Part shown: positions 25,841 through 35,035 of the stretch, one piece after another
How the letters are laid out: every line of letters starts with the position of its first letter
Numbering within the stretch: the stretch's first letter is position 1
Assembly: GCF_002246015.1 (NCBI RefSeq)
Contig: NZ_NOLJ01000018.1
Span: 9,316 to 61,414, forward strand
Length of the DNA: 52,099 nucleotides
Source: Nostoc sp. 'Peltigera membranacea cyanobiont' 210A
Lineage (GTDB): Bacteria > Cyanobacteriota > Cyanobacteriia > Cyanobacteriales > Nostocaceae
Direction: 5' to 3'
Made by a program: the position numbers and the translations under genes
The notes under the pieces: generated by a model
Databases searched by the model: none
Seen by the model: only the letters and a program-made list of their open reading frames with translations
Told to the model about the DNA's origin: nothing

Positions 25841-26629
25841 CTAGATTTGCTCAATTTGGATCTCACAGTCTGCTCCCACAGTAATGATGCTATTTTCTGG
25901 GCAAGCAATCCAATTACCTAGAAATAGAGGTTCAGACGCAATAATTACGGACTGTGGGAAAGTCGGATCGTCTCGTATCCAGTAAAGAGATGGAGGCGGT
26001 GAAGTGGTAGCAAAACGAGAAGCTATTAAACGATGCCCGTCACTAAAGATTACATTAAGCGAGGCTTCTACTTGATAGCGTTTTGCCATCTCTAAAAGCG
26101 TTAATAATGTGGTGCGTAAGGCATACTCTGGAGGTCGATGTTTGTTAATTTGACTTTGCGAAAGTAACAATGCAAAAATGTGTTCTGAGTCAGTACTGCC
26201 ATTAATTTTTTCGTAAAATTATTGGGTTAAAGTGCTGCGAATTTTTCTGTGTAATGTTTTGCGGAAATTTTCGATTCGTCCATTGTGAATAAATAGCTGT
26301 TGTTGATGGTTAAAAGGCTGACAGTTAGCAAAATCTACCGCTTGTCCTGGTGTAGCACTGCGGATATAAGCAAGTACACACTTTGATTCGACGTAACGGC
26401 TGAGACTGGGTAGATTTATATCATTCCAAATAGGTAGGGTATTTTTGTAGATAAAAGGGTCAGTATCTTTTTGATTATGATACCAACCCACACCAAAGCC
26501 ATCTGCATTTACCACTCCAGAAATCATTTCACGGGGTTGATAACTCTGGACGATGAGTGAGTGTTCTGGTTTATACAGAAGATGTTCTAAAGAAATAGGC
26601 GAACCGAGGTAAGCAAGTAAACGGCACAT
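25841..26629 (-). pseudogene. egtC: egtC-like class II glutamine amidohydrolase, broken by one in-frame stop
   Basis: EgtC removes the glutamyl group from the sulfoxide intermediate. The frame begins MCRLLAYLGSPISLEHLLYK (nucleophile Cys2) and contains DGFGVGWY, SATPGQAVDFANCQPF and LFIHNGRIENF, all intact. At codon 137 a TAA (26219-26221) interrupts. The same frame then continues FYEKINGSTDSEHIFALLLS and on to a natural TAG at 25841, giving about 262 codons, the normal EgtC size. Everything downstream is conserved, so the lesion is a single base change (CAA to TAA is enough) and recent, or a sequencing error. The ATG stands only 5 bp from the divergent gene at 26635. Confidence 0.85.
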
Positions 26630-26634
26630 ACATT

Positions 26635-27396
26635 ATGAATATCCCAACTTCTATTAACACAATTATTGAGCAACAGCCTTACCCGTTTTTATTCACCATC
26701 ATCAGTGGTTCCCACTTATATGGCTTTCCCTCAGCCGATTCTGATTATGACTTGCGTGGTGTGCATATTTTACCAGTTCAAGAAGTAGTGGGATTACAGA
26801 CTAGAAATGAAACTATTGAAGTTTCAGAAGTTCGCGAATCTTTAGAGATTGATTTAGTAACTCATGATGTAAAAAAATTCTTTTTGATGCTACTTAAAAA
26901 GAATGGTTATGTATTAGAACAATTGTATTCTCCTTTAATATTAATAACCTCACCTGAACATGAGGAATTGAAAAATATTGCTAAAAATTGTATTACCCGT
27001 CACCATAGCTACCATTATATTGGTTTTGCCGCAACACAATGGAAACTTTTTGAGAAAGAAAATATGCATCGAATTAAGCCATTACTTTATGTTTACCGAG
27101 TTTTATTAACTGGGATTTATCTGATGAAAACAGGAGTAGTTGAGTCTAATTTAATTAAGCTAAATGAGGTTTTTGATTTACCATATATTTCTGATTTGAT
27201 CGCCCAAAAATTAGCAGGCACAGAAAAGTCTCTTTTGTCAGATATTAATGTAGCTTTTCATCAAAGAGAATATGAACGTCTGCGTAATAAGTTACAGGAG
27301 GCATATCAATCTAGTCCATTACCTGAAACACCTTCAGCTAATGCAGATTTGGATAATTTGTTAATACGCCTGAGAGCAAGTAGCTATAAATTATAA
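26635..27396 (+). CDS. Predicted nucleotidyltransferase (pol-beta superfamily)
   Basis: A 253-residue protein with the minimal nucleotidyltransferase signature: GSHLYGFPSADSDYDLRG (about 25-42), where Asp37 and Asp39 bind metal, and a third acidic position in LEIDLVTHDV. A helical C-terminal half follows (HRIKPLLYVYRVLLTGIYLM). The group is large in cyanobacteria and sometimes acts with HEPN proteins as MNT-type antitoxins, but no HEPN gene is adjacent. Its ATG lies 5 bp from the divergent egtC start, so its promoter must lie within egtC. Confidence 0.78.
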   Translation: MNIPTSINTIIEQQPYPFLFTIISGSHLYGFPSADSDYDLRGVHILPVQEVVGLQTRNETIEVSEVRESLEIDLVTHDVKKFFLMLLKKNGYVLEQLYSPLILITSPEHEELKNIAKNCITRHHSYHYIGFAATQWKLFEKENMHRIKPLLYVYRVLLTGIYLMKTGVVESNLIKLNEVFDLPYISDLIAQKLAGTEKSLLSDINVAFHQREYERLRNKLQEAYQSSPLPETPSANADLDNLLIRLRASSYKL

Positions 27397-27478
27397 GCTT
27401 TTAACTCCTCAATACTAGCTTTTTTAAAAAAGATAAATTTAGTAATTTTAAATTCTGCGTTACCTATAGATAATGGTA

Positions 27479-29338
27479 CTAGTTTATTTGTGTTTTAATA
27501 GGTAAAATGATTGCAAACTCCGTCCCTTGTTGAAATTCTGACATCACTTCTATTTTACCTTGGTGTTTATCAACTATCTGATAACAAATACTTAAACCTA
27601 AGCCAGTACCTTTACCCACTGGCTTAGTTGTGAAAAAAGGGTCAAACAGTTTCTTTTTAATCTCTGGTGGAATTCCAGGGCCGTTATCTCTGATCCCTAC
27701 TTTGATAAAAATATCATCTATTTTTAATGTATCTATAATAATTTGTTTACTTTTACCTGAATGAGCTTTTTGCTCTAGCAGAGCATCTATCGCATTACTT
27801 AGAATATTCATAAACACCTGATTGAGTTGTGCTGGATAACACTCAAGCAAGGGTAAATCTCCATATTTTTTAATTACTTCAATTTCTTGTTGAAGTCTGT
27901 GATTCAGAATTAACAGTGTATTATCAATTCCTTCATGAATATCTACCTCTTTCATATCAGCTTCATCTAATCGGGAAAAGTTCCGCAAAGATAACACAAT
28001 TTCCTGAATGCGTTGAGCACCCATTTTCATAGAAGAAAGCAGGCTTGGGAAATCTTTATGAATAAAGTTTAAATCAATCTCTTCAATATTGTCTTCTATT
28101 AAATAGATGGGATTTGGGTATTGTTGCTGATATAATTTCACTAGATTAAGCAAATCTTGAGTATAATCAGTGGCGCATTGAATATTCCCATAAATAAAGT
28201 TAACAGGATTATTAATTTCATGAGCTATACCTGCTACCATTTGCCCAAGAGAAGACATTTTTTCTGTTTGAATTAATTGCCCTTGAGCTTCTTTTAAATC
28301 TTGCAGGGTTTTTTGAAGTTTTTGGGTTCGTTCTTCTACGCGTTGCTCTAAACTTTGACGAGCTAGTTCTAATTCTTGGGTTCGTTCTTCTACGCGTTGC
28401 TCTAAACTTTGGTGAGCTAGCTTTAGTTCCTGGGTGTAATCTCCCACCCATTCCACCAGTTGATTCAGGGAAGTAGCTAATGTCCCTACCTCATCGTTGC
28501 TTGTAACATTAGCTCTGAGTTCAAAATTTGACTCTTCCGTGATTTTTCTGGCAACGTTAGTAACTATTTGTAGGGGACGTGCAATTAACTTACTGGTATA
28601 TACTGCTAGTATAGCTGCGATCGTAGCTGATAGCAGCATACTTACAAGAATAACTTTAATTCGCAATTTTTGCGCACTATCAAAACTAGCTTTTGCTTGC
28701 TTCCTGTTAATTTCAGCATGTCCTATAATCCGAATTAACTCATCTGAAAGTTTTTCAAATTCAACAGAAATATTAACTTCTTTTTTGAAAAAAACTAGTA
28801 ACTCTTCTTGTCCAGGTTTTATTTTTTTTGCTGAAAATTTATTTTGTTCAATCTGTTTCCAAAAATCTTTGACTATTTGAGTATATGCCTTTGTATTTTC
28901 TTTATAGTTATTCAATAATTTCAATAAATCTATATTATTTATTGTTGAATCATAAGCATAAGTATTTGAAAACGTTTCTATTTTTGATAATTGTTGATTA
29001 ACTTGACTCATTTCATCAATAAATCTATTTTTTTCAAATTCTAACCAAATAGAATTTTCTAATACAGTTACTAATCTTTGTGGATGCAGTCGCACTCTAA
29101 TTATTGAATTTTCTAAATCTTTTAATAGAGATTGTTGTTGATAAGATGAATCTAACTGCTGTTGAGCAAGTGTTTCATAGCGGTATGCAAGTAACAAACC
29201 ACTTGTTGTACCGATAAAAGCAATACTAACTGCTAGAGTATAGCCATAACTAATCTTTTTAGCGATATTCCAGTTATCGCTTAAATTACTAAATAATAGA
29301 AAAATACTTTTAACAGGATGTTTCGTAGCAGCTATCAT
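27479..29338 (-). CDS. Membrane sensor histidine kinase
   Basis: A 619-residue two-component sensor. It has TM helices at about 33-51 and 229-247 flanking a helical periplasmic sensor, then HAMP (about 248-300). A coiled coil is built from an 18-residue repeat (SLEQRVEERTQ in two copies, 54-bp DNA repeat near 28323-28430). The phosphoacceptor His373 is in VAGIAHEINNPVNFIYGN, and the ATPase has RDNGPGIPPEIKKKLFDPFF and GKGTGLGLSI. No response regulator is adjacent. The binding-protein gene 15 bp upstream is in the same operon, so this kinase probably reads the state of that lipoprotein. Confidence 0.9.
   Translation of the reverse strand: MIAATKHPVKSIFLLFSNLSDNWNIAKKISYGYTLAVSIAFIGTTSGLLLAYRYETLAQQQLDSSYQQQSLLKDLENSIIRVRLHPQRLVTVLENSIWLEFEKNRFIDEMSQVNQQLSKIETFSNTYAYDSTINNIDLLKLLNNYKENTKAYTQIVKDFWKQIEQNKFSAKKIKPGQEELLVFFKKEVNISVEFEKLSDELIRIIGHAEINRKQAKASFDSAQKLRIKVILVSMLLSATIAAILAVYTSKLIARPLQIVTNVARKITEESNFELRANVTSNDEVGTLATSLNQLVEWVGDYTQELKLAHQSLEQRVEERTQELELARQSLEQRVEERTQKLQKTLQDLKEAQGQLIQTEKMSSLGQMVAGIAHEINNPVNFIYGNIQCATDYTQDLLNLVKLYQQQYPNPIYLIEDNIEEIDLNFIHKDFPSLLSSMKMGAQRIQEIVLSLRNFSRLDEADMKEVDIHEGIDNTLLILNHRLQQEIEVIKKYGDLPLLECYPAQLNQVFMNILSNAIDALLEQKAHSGKSKQIIIDTLKIDDIFIKVGIRDNGPGIPPEIKKKLFDPFFTTKPVGKGTGLGLSICYQIVDKHQGKIEVMSEFQQGTEFAIILPIKTQIN
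28323..28430. repeat. 54-bp tandem repeat inside kinase coiled coil
   Basis: A 54-bp unit occurs twice, starting about 28323 and 28377, both containing TTCGTTCTTCTACGCGTTGC. It encodes the 18-residue LEQRVEERTQ coiled-coil unit, keeps frame, and probably arose by slippage or unequal crossing over. Confidence 0.75.
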
Positions 29339-29353
29339 TTATTTATTAACTTC

Positions 29354-30238
29354 TTATAAGAAATTGCCTTGTCCGATTTTTTGATAAACTTCACGAATCA
29401 TATTATAATCGGCATCATTTGCTAGAATAAATTTGCCTCCTTTATATTTTTGATTTGCTTTAGCAGTCAGCAAACTTTGAATTAGTTTATCTTGATGCTT
29501 AATCATGCGAGATTGCATATCTGCTATAAAGCTAGATGCCAACTGGTTACTAGCAACAAATACATCACCAGGAAGTAATGACCCTTTAAAAAGTACAGAA
29601 AAATCCTTCTCAAGTAAGCCCTCAGATTCCAGAATGTTTTTATATCTGTCAGATGCAGTCGCCCAAGCATCTACCTCACCTTTTTTTAAGGCTTGTACTC
29701 CTTTATCATCCAACATGACAATTTTGAAGTCAGTTTTTGGATCTAATCCAGCATCTATTAGTAGCTTGGTTGGAGCAAGATGTCCAGAGGTTGAGCCAAT
29801 TTTTCGCATGGCAATTGTTTTGCCTTTCAATTGAGACAATAATTTAATTTTACTATCTGTACGAATTACAATAATGGAATGGTAGTTCGGGCGCTCAATG
29901 GCAATTATCGGAATAGCCTTTGCCCTAGCGTTTAAAATTAAGTATTCTGAAGGCCCTGCAAATACAATATCTACCTCTTTTGATAACAGTGCTGGTGCTG
30001 CTGCTGTGGGATTTTCTACAGGAAAAAGCTCAATTTTTATGCCTAATATTTCTTCTAATGTAGTGCGAAAAACTCCATAATCTCGTTGCAAATCTTCAAT
30101 TCCAGTAACATCTGTAACTGCAAATTTGAGATTTTTTGGTGTAGTTATTGCAATCTGATCTGAGTTAGTAGAATTTACTCCTGTTGTGCAACCAGTCGCA
30201 AAAAGTAGCGAATACCAAACAAAGTTGCGCCGTTTCAT
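29354..30238 (-). CDS. PhnD-like periplasmic binding lipoprotein
   Basis: A 294-residue substrate-binding protein of the phosphate/phosphonate (PhnD, PBP2) type. A lipobox FATGC gives lipidated Cys17. PhnD-type strands are LKFAVTDVTGIEDLQRDYGV, VDIVFAGPSEYLIL, GKTIAMRKIGSTSGHLAP and VDAWATASDRY, the binding-cleft positions of the family. No ABC permease or ATPase gene is nearby; instead a histidine kinase follows after 15 bp. That layout suggests ligand sensing through the kinase and not transport. The ligand could be phosphonate, phosphite or another oxyanion. Confidence 0.85.
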   Translation of the reverse strand: MKRRNFVWYSLLFATGCTTGVNSTNSDQIAITTPKNLKFAVTDVTGIEDLQRDYGVFRTTLEEILGIKIELFPVENPTAAAPALLSKEVDIVFAGPSEYLILNARAKAIPIIAIERPNYHSIIVIRTDSKIKLLSQLKGKTIAMRKIGSTSGHLAPTKLLIDAGLDPKTDFKIVMLDDKGVQALKKGEVDAWATASDRYKNILESEGLLEKDFSVLFKGSLLPGDVFVASNQLASSFIADMQSRMIKHQDKLIQSLLTAKANQKYKGGKFILANDADYNMIREVYQKIGQGNFL

Positions 30239-30697
30239 AGGTCTGAATAATATTACAAATGTAAAATTTTTTAGCTGTTATTGAGAGATATACTTATGCA
30301 GTTTATTGCTTTTTTGCATTCATAGCTTCTGTAATATTACGGAAATAAGCTTGATGAATTTGGCAATTCTATTTGTTAGAAAATATAGGGTGCGTCCCAC
30401 TTGAGAAAAATACCTGATGATTAGAAATAACGGTCTATTCATCTAAAATGTACTGTAAAAAAAACGCGAGTTCGACGAACCTCTCCCTGCTTGAACTTTA
30501 GTTCAAGTATGTCCCTGTGGGAGTCGGAGAAGGAGGGTTTTGCGTAGTAAAAGCTCTTAGAAGTCTTTTGATTGGGCTAATTAGGCGGACACTGTATGAG
30601 CCGTTGAATTCACGTTAAAAAAGAGGAAATTGAGCCTCCAACAAATGGAGTTAGGAGTGAAAAATTTTTCACTCCTAACTCCAAACTTCTAACTTTT
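30239..30697. other. Intergenic region with dispersed hairpins
   Basis: No gene is seen. At about 30480-30540 there is a CTTGAACTTTAGTTCAAG hairpin (30491-30508) embedded in a CCTCTCCCTG...GGAGAAGGAGGG repeat. A perfect 36-bp palindrome follows at 30647-30682. The part next to 30238 must carry the promoter of the binding protein/kinase operon. Confidence 0.55.
30647..30682. repeat. Perfect 36-bp palindrome
   Basis: GGAGTTAGGAGTGAAAAA followed by its exact reverse complement. It lies 15 bp beyond the stop of the DUF423 gene. The GGAGTTAGGAGTGA unit is the same low-complexity word seen near 19160, so it probably formed by inversion of a common spacer repeat. It may work as a terminator. Confidence 0.7.
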
Positions 30698-31078
30698 TTA
30701 CAACTTCAAATTCCAAGCGGCAAAAGCTAAAGCACCCCAACCAGCAATCAAGGCTGTGCCGCCAAGTGGTGCGATCGCTCCCAAGGATTTAATACCGGTT
30801 AAGCTAAGGGCGTACAAGCTACCTGAGAAAATAGCAATGCCAATGATAAATAGCCATCCACTGGCTACGAGTGTGGGTTGAGGCGACTCGGTACGACTAA
30901 TTAGTATTGCTACTAGAAAAAGTGCAAGAGCATGATACATTTGGTAACGAGCGCCAGTCTCAAAAATTTCTAGCGATCGCTCACTAATCTTTTCCCGCAA
31001 GGCATGGGAAGCAAAAGCACCAGCAGCAACCGACAAACCGCCTAAAATGGCAGCTACGCTCAAAAAAATCTGCGTCAT
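30698..31078 (-). CDS. DUF423 (YgdD-like) small membrane protein
   Basis: A four-TM protein of 126 residues from the ATG at 31078 (MTQIFLSVAAILGGLSVAAG). The family marks are GAFASHALREKI, ETGARYQMYHALALFLVA and the C-terminal SLGAIAPLGGTALIAGWGAL. An upstream ATG (31108) adds 10 residues outside the family. Function is unknown across bacteria. It follows the unknown membrane protein at 31157 on the same strand but with about 80 bp of repeat-like GGTCATTGGTCATTAG spacer. Confidence 0.85.
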   Translation of the reverse strand: MTQIFLSVAAILGGLSVAAGAFASHALREKISERSLEIFETGARYQMYHALALFLVAILISRTESPQPTLVASGWLFIIGIAIFSGSLYALSLTGIKSLGAIAPLGGTALIAGWGALAFAAWNLKL

Positions 31079-31156
31079 TAGACCTAGCCGTAAGTTGAAG
31101 ATCGTCATTGGTCATTGGTCATTAGTAAATAACAAATGACGAAGGACTAATGACAA

Positions 31157-31636
31157 TTAAACATCAAAATGATATGATACAGCCCCTTCTTCGTTCACCT
31201 TAAAGTTTGCATTGAATTCTTTAGCTTTTTCATCTAAATATTGTCTGGCGTGGGCTGCGGGTAGTTGTGACTGGATGGCAAAGCCTAAAACAGTTACACG
31301 CCCATTATTTTCTTGTAGCATCTCATAAAAAATCGATTGCAGGCGATCGCTAACTTGTTGATTAATCGCCTTTTTCTCCTGCCGACTTTGACGGTACAAT
31401 CCCAATGCTAACCACGTGCCCAGTGTTAGGGTAGGGACACCAAAAATTAGACCACCAGCAGCAGCATTATTATCTTCATAAGTAGCATTCGGTGCATTAA
31501 ACTCATACTCACCCGTGGGTATTATGATGGCTTTACGTGTAGTAAATTTTTCTAAGGACGCTGTTGCTGATAGAGTTACAAACATGAATCCGAGTGTCAG
31601 TAGCCAACCGGCAGCTAATTTTTCAGCAGTTTTCAT
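31157..31636 (-). CDS. Conserved cyanobacterial membrane protein, unknown function
   Basis: A 159-residue protein. It has a signal-anchor or TM at about 8-27 and a second hydrophobic stretch (AAAGGLIFGVPTLTLGTWLA) at about 59-78. A soluble C-terminal domain has alternating helix and strand (RLQSIFYEMLQENNGRVTVL, ending EEGAVSYHFDV). I do not recognise a named domain; the C-terminal part looks like a small winged-helix or SHOCT-like module. No operon partner is clear. Confidence 0.65.
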   Translation of the reverse strand: MKTAEKLAAGWLLTLGFMFVTLSATASLEKFTTRKAIIIPTGEYEFNAPNATYEDNNAAAGGLIFGVPTLTLGTWLALGLYRQSRQEKKAINQQVSDRLQSIFYEMLQENNGRVTVLGFAIQSQLPAAHARQYLDEKAKEFNANFKVNEEGAVSYHFDV

Positions 31637-31827
31637 AGTTTCACTTCAGATTTACACTTTGCTAGCGATTTTAACCTGACTTTCATAAAGGTTCCAATAT
31701 ATCAATCTACTACCAGCGACAGTTTTTTAGCTTTTACACAATATTTTTTCAGGACTTACGGAACTAGCACAATGCGATGCCTGCGGCGGGCTACGCCTAC
31801 GCTAGTTGATAGTACATCAGCCAATCT

Positions 31828-32259
31828 TTACCGCTCTGATGGAGGTGCAAACTGTGCAAATACCTCTGCTCCTGTTAGGTTCTTGGTTTCATTGGCAAAA
31901 CAGTAATATTTGGGCTTTTCATCAATGAACATCTGATGATCGAAAACAAGACCTTCACAGCTATCGAATAGTCCAACGGGCATGAAATACTGGTTACTTT
32001 GTTTCAATTTGTAAAAGAGATGGCTACCACACTGCTTACAGAATCCACGCTCTGCCCATTCTGAAGATTGATAAACTCCGATATTTTCTTCACCAGAGAA
32101 GCTAACATCACTTTCACACTTAACTACTAACAAAGGTCCTCCACCCCAGTTGCGACACATACTACAATGACATGCTCCCACCTGATTACTCATACGGGTT
32201 GTAGAAACGTTTACTACTCCACACAGGCAGCTACCTTTTGCAATGCTCACATTAGACAT
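31828..32259 (-). CDS. GFA/CENP-V domain zinc protein
   Basis: A 143-residue protein of the GFA (glutathione-dependent formaldehyde-activating) fold. Zinc ligands are visible in GSCLCG, ACHCSMCRNWGG and FCKQCGSHLFY, the standard order of Cys motifs. Real substrates of most members are unknown. I start at ATG 32259 because GGAG lies 7 nt upstream; an earlier in-frame start (32310) has none. The IS4-like element lies just beyond its 5' side and might affect its promoter. Confidence 0.85.
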   Translation of the reverse strand: MSNVSIAKGSCLCGVVNVSTTRMSNQVGACHCSMCRNWGGGPLLVVKCESDVSFSGEENIGVYQSSEWAERGFCKQCGSHLFYKLKQSNQYFMPVGLFDSCEGLVFDHQMFIDEKPKYYCFANETKNLTGAEVFAQFAPPSER

Positions 32260-32391
32260 ATTTTTTCTCCGCTCCCAAAAATGCGCTCCAATTTTCAATA
32301 CCTTAGCCAAAATAAGAGCATGAAGAGGTAGGGCGCTTTGTAGTAGAGTTATTGTCTCTCACAACGACAACTCAAAAACTACAAGCCACCC

Positions 32392-33731
32392 ATGCCAGAC
32401 ATCCTATCACTGTTACAATGCCTGCTACCGCAGATCAACGCGACGACGATGCGCCGAATGAACCAGATAATCCTGGCCATGTTAGCAATGAGCGGCCGAG
32501 TGACCATGTTGGGAATTTCTCGTTGGGCAGGCGTTGGCGGTAGTTATAGGACGATGTTGAGGTTCTTCCATACAGTAATACCTTGGGCAACGTTGTTTTG
32601 GTTGTTTTTTCGCAAGCATTTATTTCGTGCGAATGAGATATATTTGCTAGCAGGAGATGAAGTTGTAATAAGTAAATCAGGGAAACAAACTTATGGGCTG
32701 GATAGATTTTTTTCTAGCCTGATTAGTAAACCCATATCAGGGCTATCTTTTTTTACATTATCATTAGTCAGTGTTGAGCAAAGGCACTCCTTTCCGATTC
32801 GGATAGAACAGGTAATCAAGAGCGATGTAGAAAAAAGTAGCCTGTCACTAACCCCAGAAATAAACAAGAAAGAGAAAGGTAAGCGTGGACGACCAAAAGG
32901 GAGCAAGAACAAGAATAAAACAGAGGTTATTCTCACATCTGAATTACTAAGAATTAAGAAGATGATTAATGAGTTAGTCAAGTTAATAGCTAACTTTATT
33001 CCCCTGACGTACTTAGTCTTAGATGGTCATTTTGGGAACAATAATGCTTTGCAGATGGCACGTCTTGTTAACTTGCACATAATTTCCAAGTTGCGCCATG
33101 ATTCTGCATTATACATACCTTACCAAAACCCTGATCCTAATCGTCGCTCCCGTCGTAAATACGCGCAGAAACTGGATTATTGTAATATACCTGACGCATA
33201 TTTGTGTAAAAGTAGCATTGAGGAGGATATCAAAACTGATATTTATCAAACTACTTTACTCCACAAGGAATTTGCTCAAGCACTAAATATAGTTATTTTA
33301 GTCAAAACCAATCTTAAAACTAATGCTTGTAGTCATGTAATTCTATTTTCTAGTGACCTAAAGTTGTCATACGAAAAGATAATCGACTACTACAAACTCC
33401 GTTTCCAAATCGAGTTCAATTTTCGTGATGCCAAGCAGTTCTGGGGGCTGGAAGATTTTATGAACTTAAGCCAAACGGCTGTGACTAATGCTGCTAATCT
33501 AGCATTCTTCATGGTCAATTTATCCCACCATCTTCTCGCTGATTTTCGTCAGCACAATCCTGGCTCCGGCATTATTGACCTGGGGGCGTTTATCGTGGCT
33601 TTCGATATGTCCATGAAATTTTAAAAATGCTTCCAGAAACCCCTGAGCCTATTTTATTAAATCAGATTTTTGCCAAGCTTACTTCTTTGGGACGTATTCA
33701 TGCCGTTTCTACAGGCTTTAAAGCCTCGTAA
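32392..33731 (+). pseudogene. IS4-like DDE transposase with C-terminal frameshift
   Basis: The first frame runs to TAA 33622-33624 (410 residues). It shows the DDE pattern: Asp in LLAGDEVVISKSGKQTYGLD, Asp in TYLVLDGHFGNNNALQ, and Glu in YYKLRFQIEFNFRDAKQFWG (IS4-type Y-R-E-K block). After codon 400 (TTT at 33589-33591) the homologous tail continues in the -1 frame: YRGFRYVHEILKMLPETPEP, ending GRIHAVSTGFKAS at TAA 33729. One lost T in the TTT run explains it. The element is therefore probably inactive, though DDE residues are present. I could not fix the terminal inverted repeats or target duplication. A 14-bp palindrome AGGCTTTAAAGCCT lies near its right side. Confidence 0.8.
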
Positions 33732-33963
33732 ATTGGCAACGGTATTGATTTTACATTCTTTTTTGTTTCATACTGGAAGTATCTGCACTATTCAGTCCAG
33801 AGTCTGATACAACTAATGTAGTCGCTTCTTGACACTGATTAAAATTAACATTGATGTTACATCTCCAATTTAAAATATGGAGTTTTGCGTTTATCGCGTA
33901 GAGTCTAACTCGATGGATGGGCTGAGGTACGAAGCCCATCTACCGTGCTTGAGTACAAACGTC

Positions 33964-34332
33964 TTATTTCAGTTTGCAGCTTGCAGTAAGTTCTAGATTG
34001 TAGAAAGTCCCTGGTTTGGGATTAATTGAACGCAACTGCTGGATAAAAGCATTAAATGTTGTATTGCTTATGCCGAAGCTAGCTTCAGCACAAGCAGATA
34101 AACCTCCTTCGATGGGAATAGATCCGGTTCTGGGACTATATACAATGAATTTATCGACGGTGCTAGTGCCGACTGCAAACCCGATAACCTGGCGAACTGT
34201 TCGCAAAGCGGCATTATCTAAAGGACCACCAATACTGCCAATACTGATATTAACCGCACGACTTTCAGCAAAGGCTGGCGCACTAATTGACAATACTGTC
34301 CCGACAATCATCAAACAGGTGAACTTCTTCAT
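33964..34332 (-). CDS. Small exported protein, unknown family
   Basis: A 122-residue exported protein. MKKFTCLMIVGTVLSISAPA is a classic signal peptide with AFA cleavage near residue 22. The mature domain of about 100 residues has two Cys (SACAEASF and TASCKLK) that could form a disulfide. GGAGG stands 8-9 nt before ATG 34332, so the upstream ATG (34347) is not used. It looks like a periplasmic single-domain protein, with no recognised family. Confidence 0.65.
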   Translation of the reverse strand: MKKFTCLMIVGTVLSISAPAFAESRAVNISIGSIGGPLDNAALRTVRQVIGFAVGTSTVDKFIVYSPRTGSIPIEGGLSACAEASFGISNTTFNAFIQQLRSINPKPGTFYNLELTASCKLK

Positions 34333-34564
34333 TTTCCTCTCCTCCAAAAAATTGAAAAACTAATAATTAGGTTTCGACATGGATGAAGTACATCAGAGAC
34401 TTTACCATGTAAGGTTTTCAGACACTAGGGTATGTGTAAACTACAAAATCTATGATTCTGAACTTTTGGGGATTACTTCAGCATTAGGTCTTTCATTTTC
34501 TGAAAAATGTTAATTTCTTAAAAATTCTTTATAAATTTGTATCTGCGCTTCCCACCTTTCTAGA

Positions 34565-34584
34565 AGACGCGATTAATCGCGTCT
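34565..34584. repeat. Perfect palindrome of the GAGACG family
   Basis: AGACGCGATTAATCGCGTCT is a perfect 20-bp palindrome lying 13 bp after the stop of the gene at 34598-35035. It belongs with the inverted repeat at 15562-15625. It may stabilise or end the transcript. Confidence 0.6.
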
Positions 34585-34597
34585 CTACTCGTTTGGC

Positions 34598-35035
34598 TCA
34601 GACCTTAGTGTAATTATTGATTACTTTAGCTAAATCTGGTACTGCTTCTTCTACGTGCTTTTTGGCTGAACCGCGAAGTTTTTCATAGGTTCCTCGCACG
34701 ATTTGGCGGTTTGAGTTCTTGACTCTCGCATCAGTAACACTTAGTAGTGCATCTGCTGTATTAGAGCGATTCGCACTCAGATATTCAACTGGGTCGCCTT
34801 TCTCTACGCCTTGACTCCAGATGGGATCGAGAGCTGTAAAGCATTGCGGTAATATCTGCTCAACGACATAGGGAATATACCCTGGCTTAACCCCCTTCAA
34901 AGCAGCAAAGGCAGTTTTCAAAGCGATGCCGCTCATGCCTGACTTGGATGCAAGCTGTCCTTCAATCATGTTGCAACAATCATCTATGACCATAGCCTTT
35001 TTGGTCGGGTTCAAAAGTCCGTCGCTAAGTCCCAT
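34598..35035 (-). CDS. Conserved protein of unknown function (DUF6918-like)
   Basis: A 145-residue, mostly helical soluble protein: MGLSDGLLNPTKKAMVIDDC, GMSGIALKTAFAALKGVKPG, YVVEQILPQCFTALDPIW, then AKKHVEEAVPDLAKVINNYT. The pattern resembles a small family annotated DUF6918 in cyanobacteria and actinobacteria; I am only moderately sure of that name. No signal peptide or TM. Function unknown. Confidence 0.6.
   Translation of the reverse strand: MGLSDGLLNPTKKAMVIDDCCNMIEGQLASKSGMSGIALKTAFAALKGVKPGYIPYVVEQILPQCFTALDPIWSQGVEKGDPVEYLSANRSNTADALLSVTDARVKNSNRQIVRGTYEKLRGSAKKHVEEAVPDLAKVINNYTKV

Noticed and set aside
25660..25908. Reading the 82-codon frame from 25908 as one complete gene
   Set aside because: Its first 23 codons lie within the egtC 3' end in another frame; only the part from GTG 25839 resembles EgtB.
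33585..33600. Programmed -1 frameshift in the transposase
   Set aside because: There is no A6G-type slippery heptamer at the switch, so a simple base loss is more likely.
33751..33939. 62-codon minus-strand frame right of the transposase
   Set aside because: No ribosome site or recognised motif; its middle (WRCNINVNFNQCQEA) looks slightly protein-like but not enough to call.
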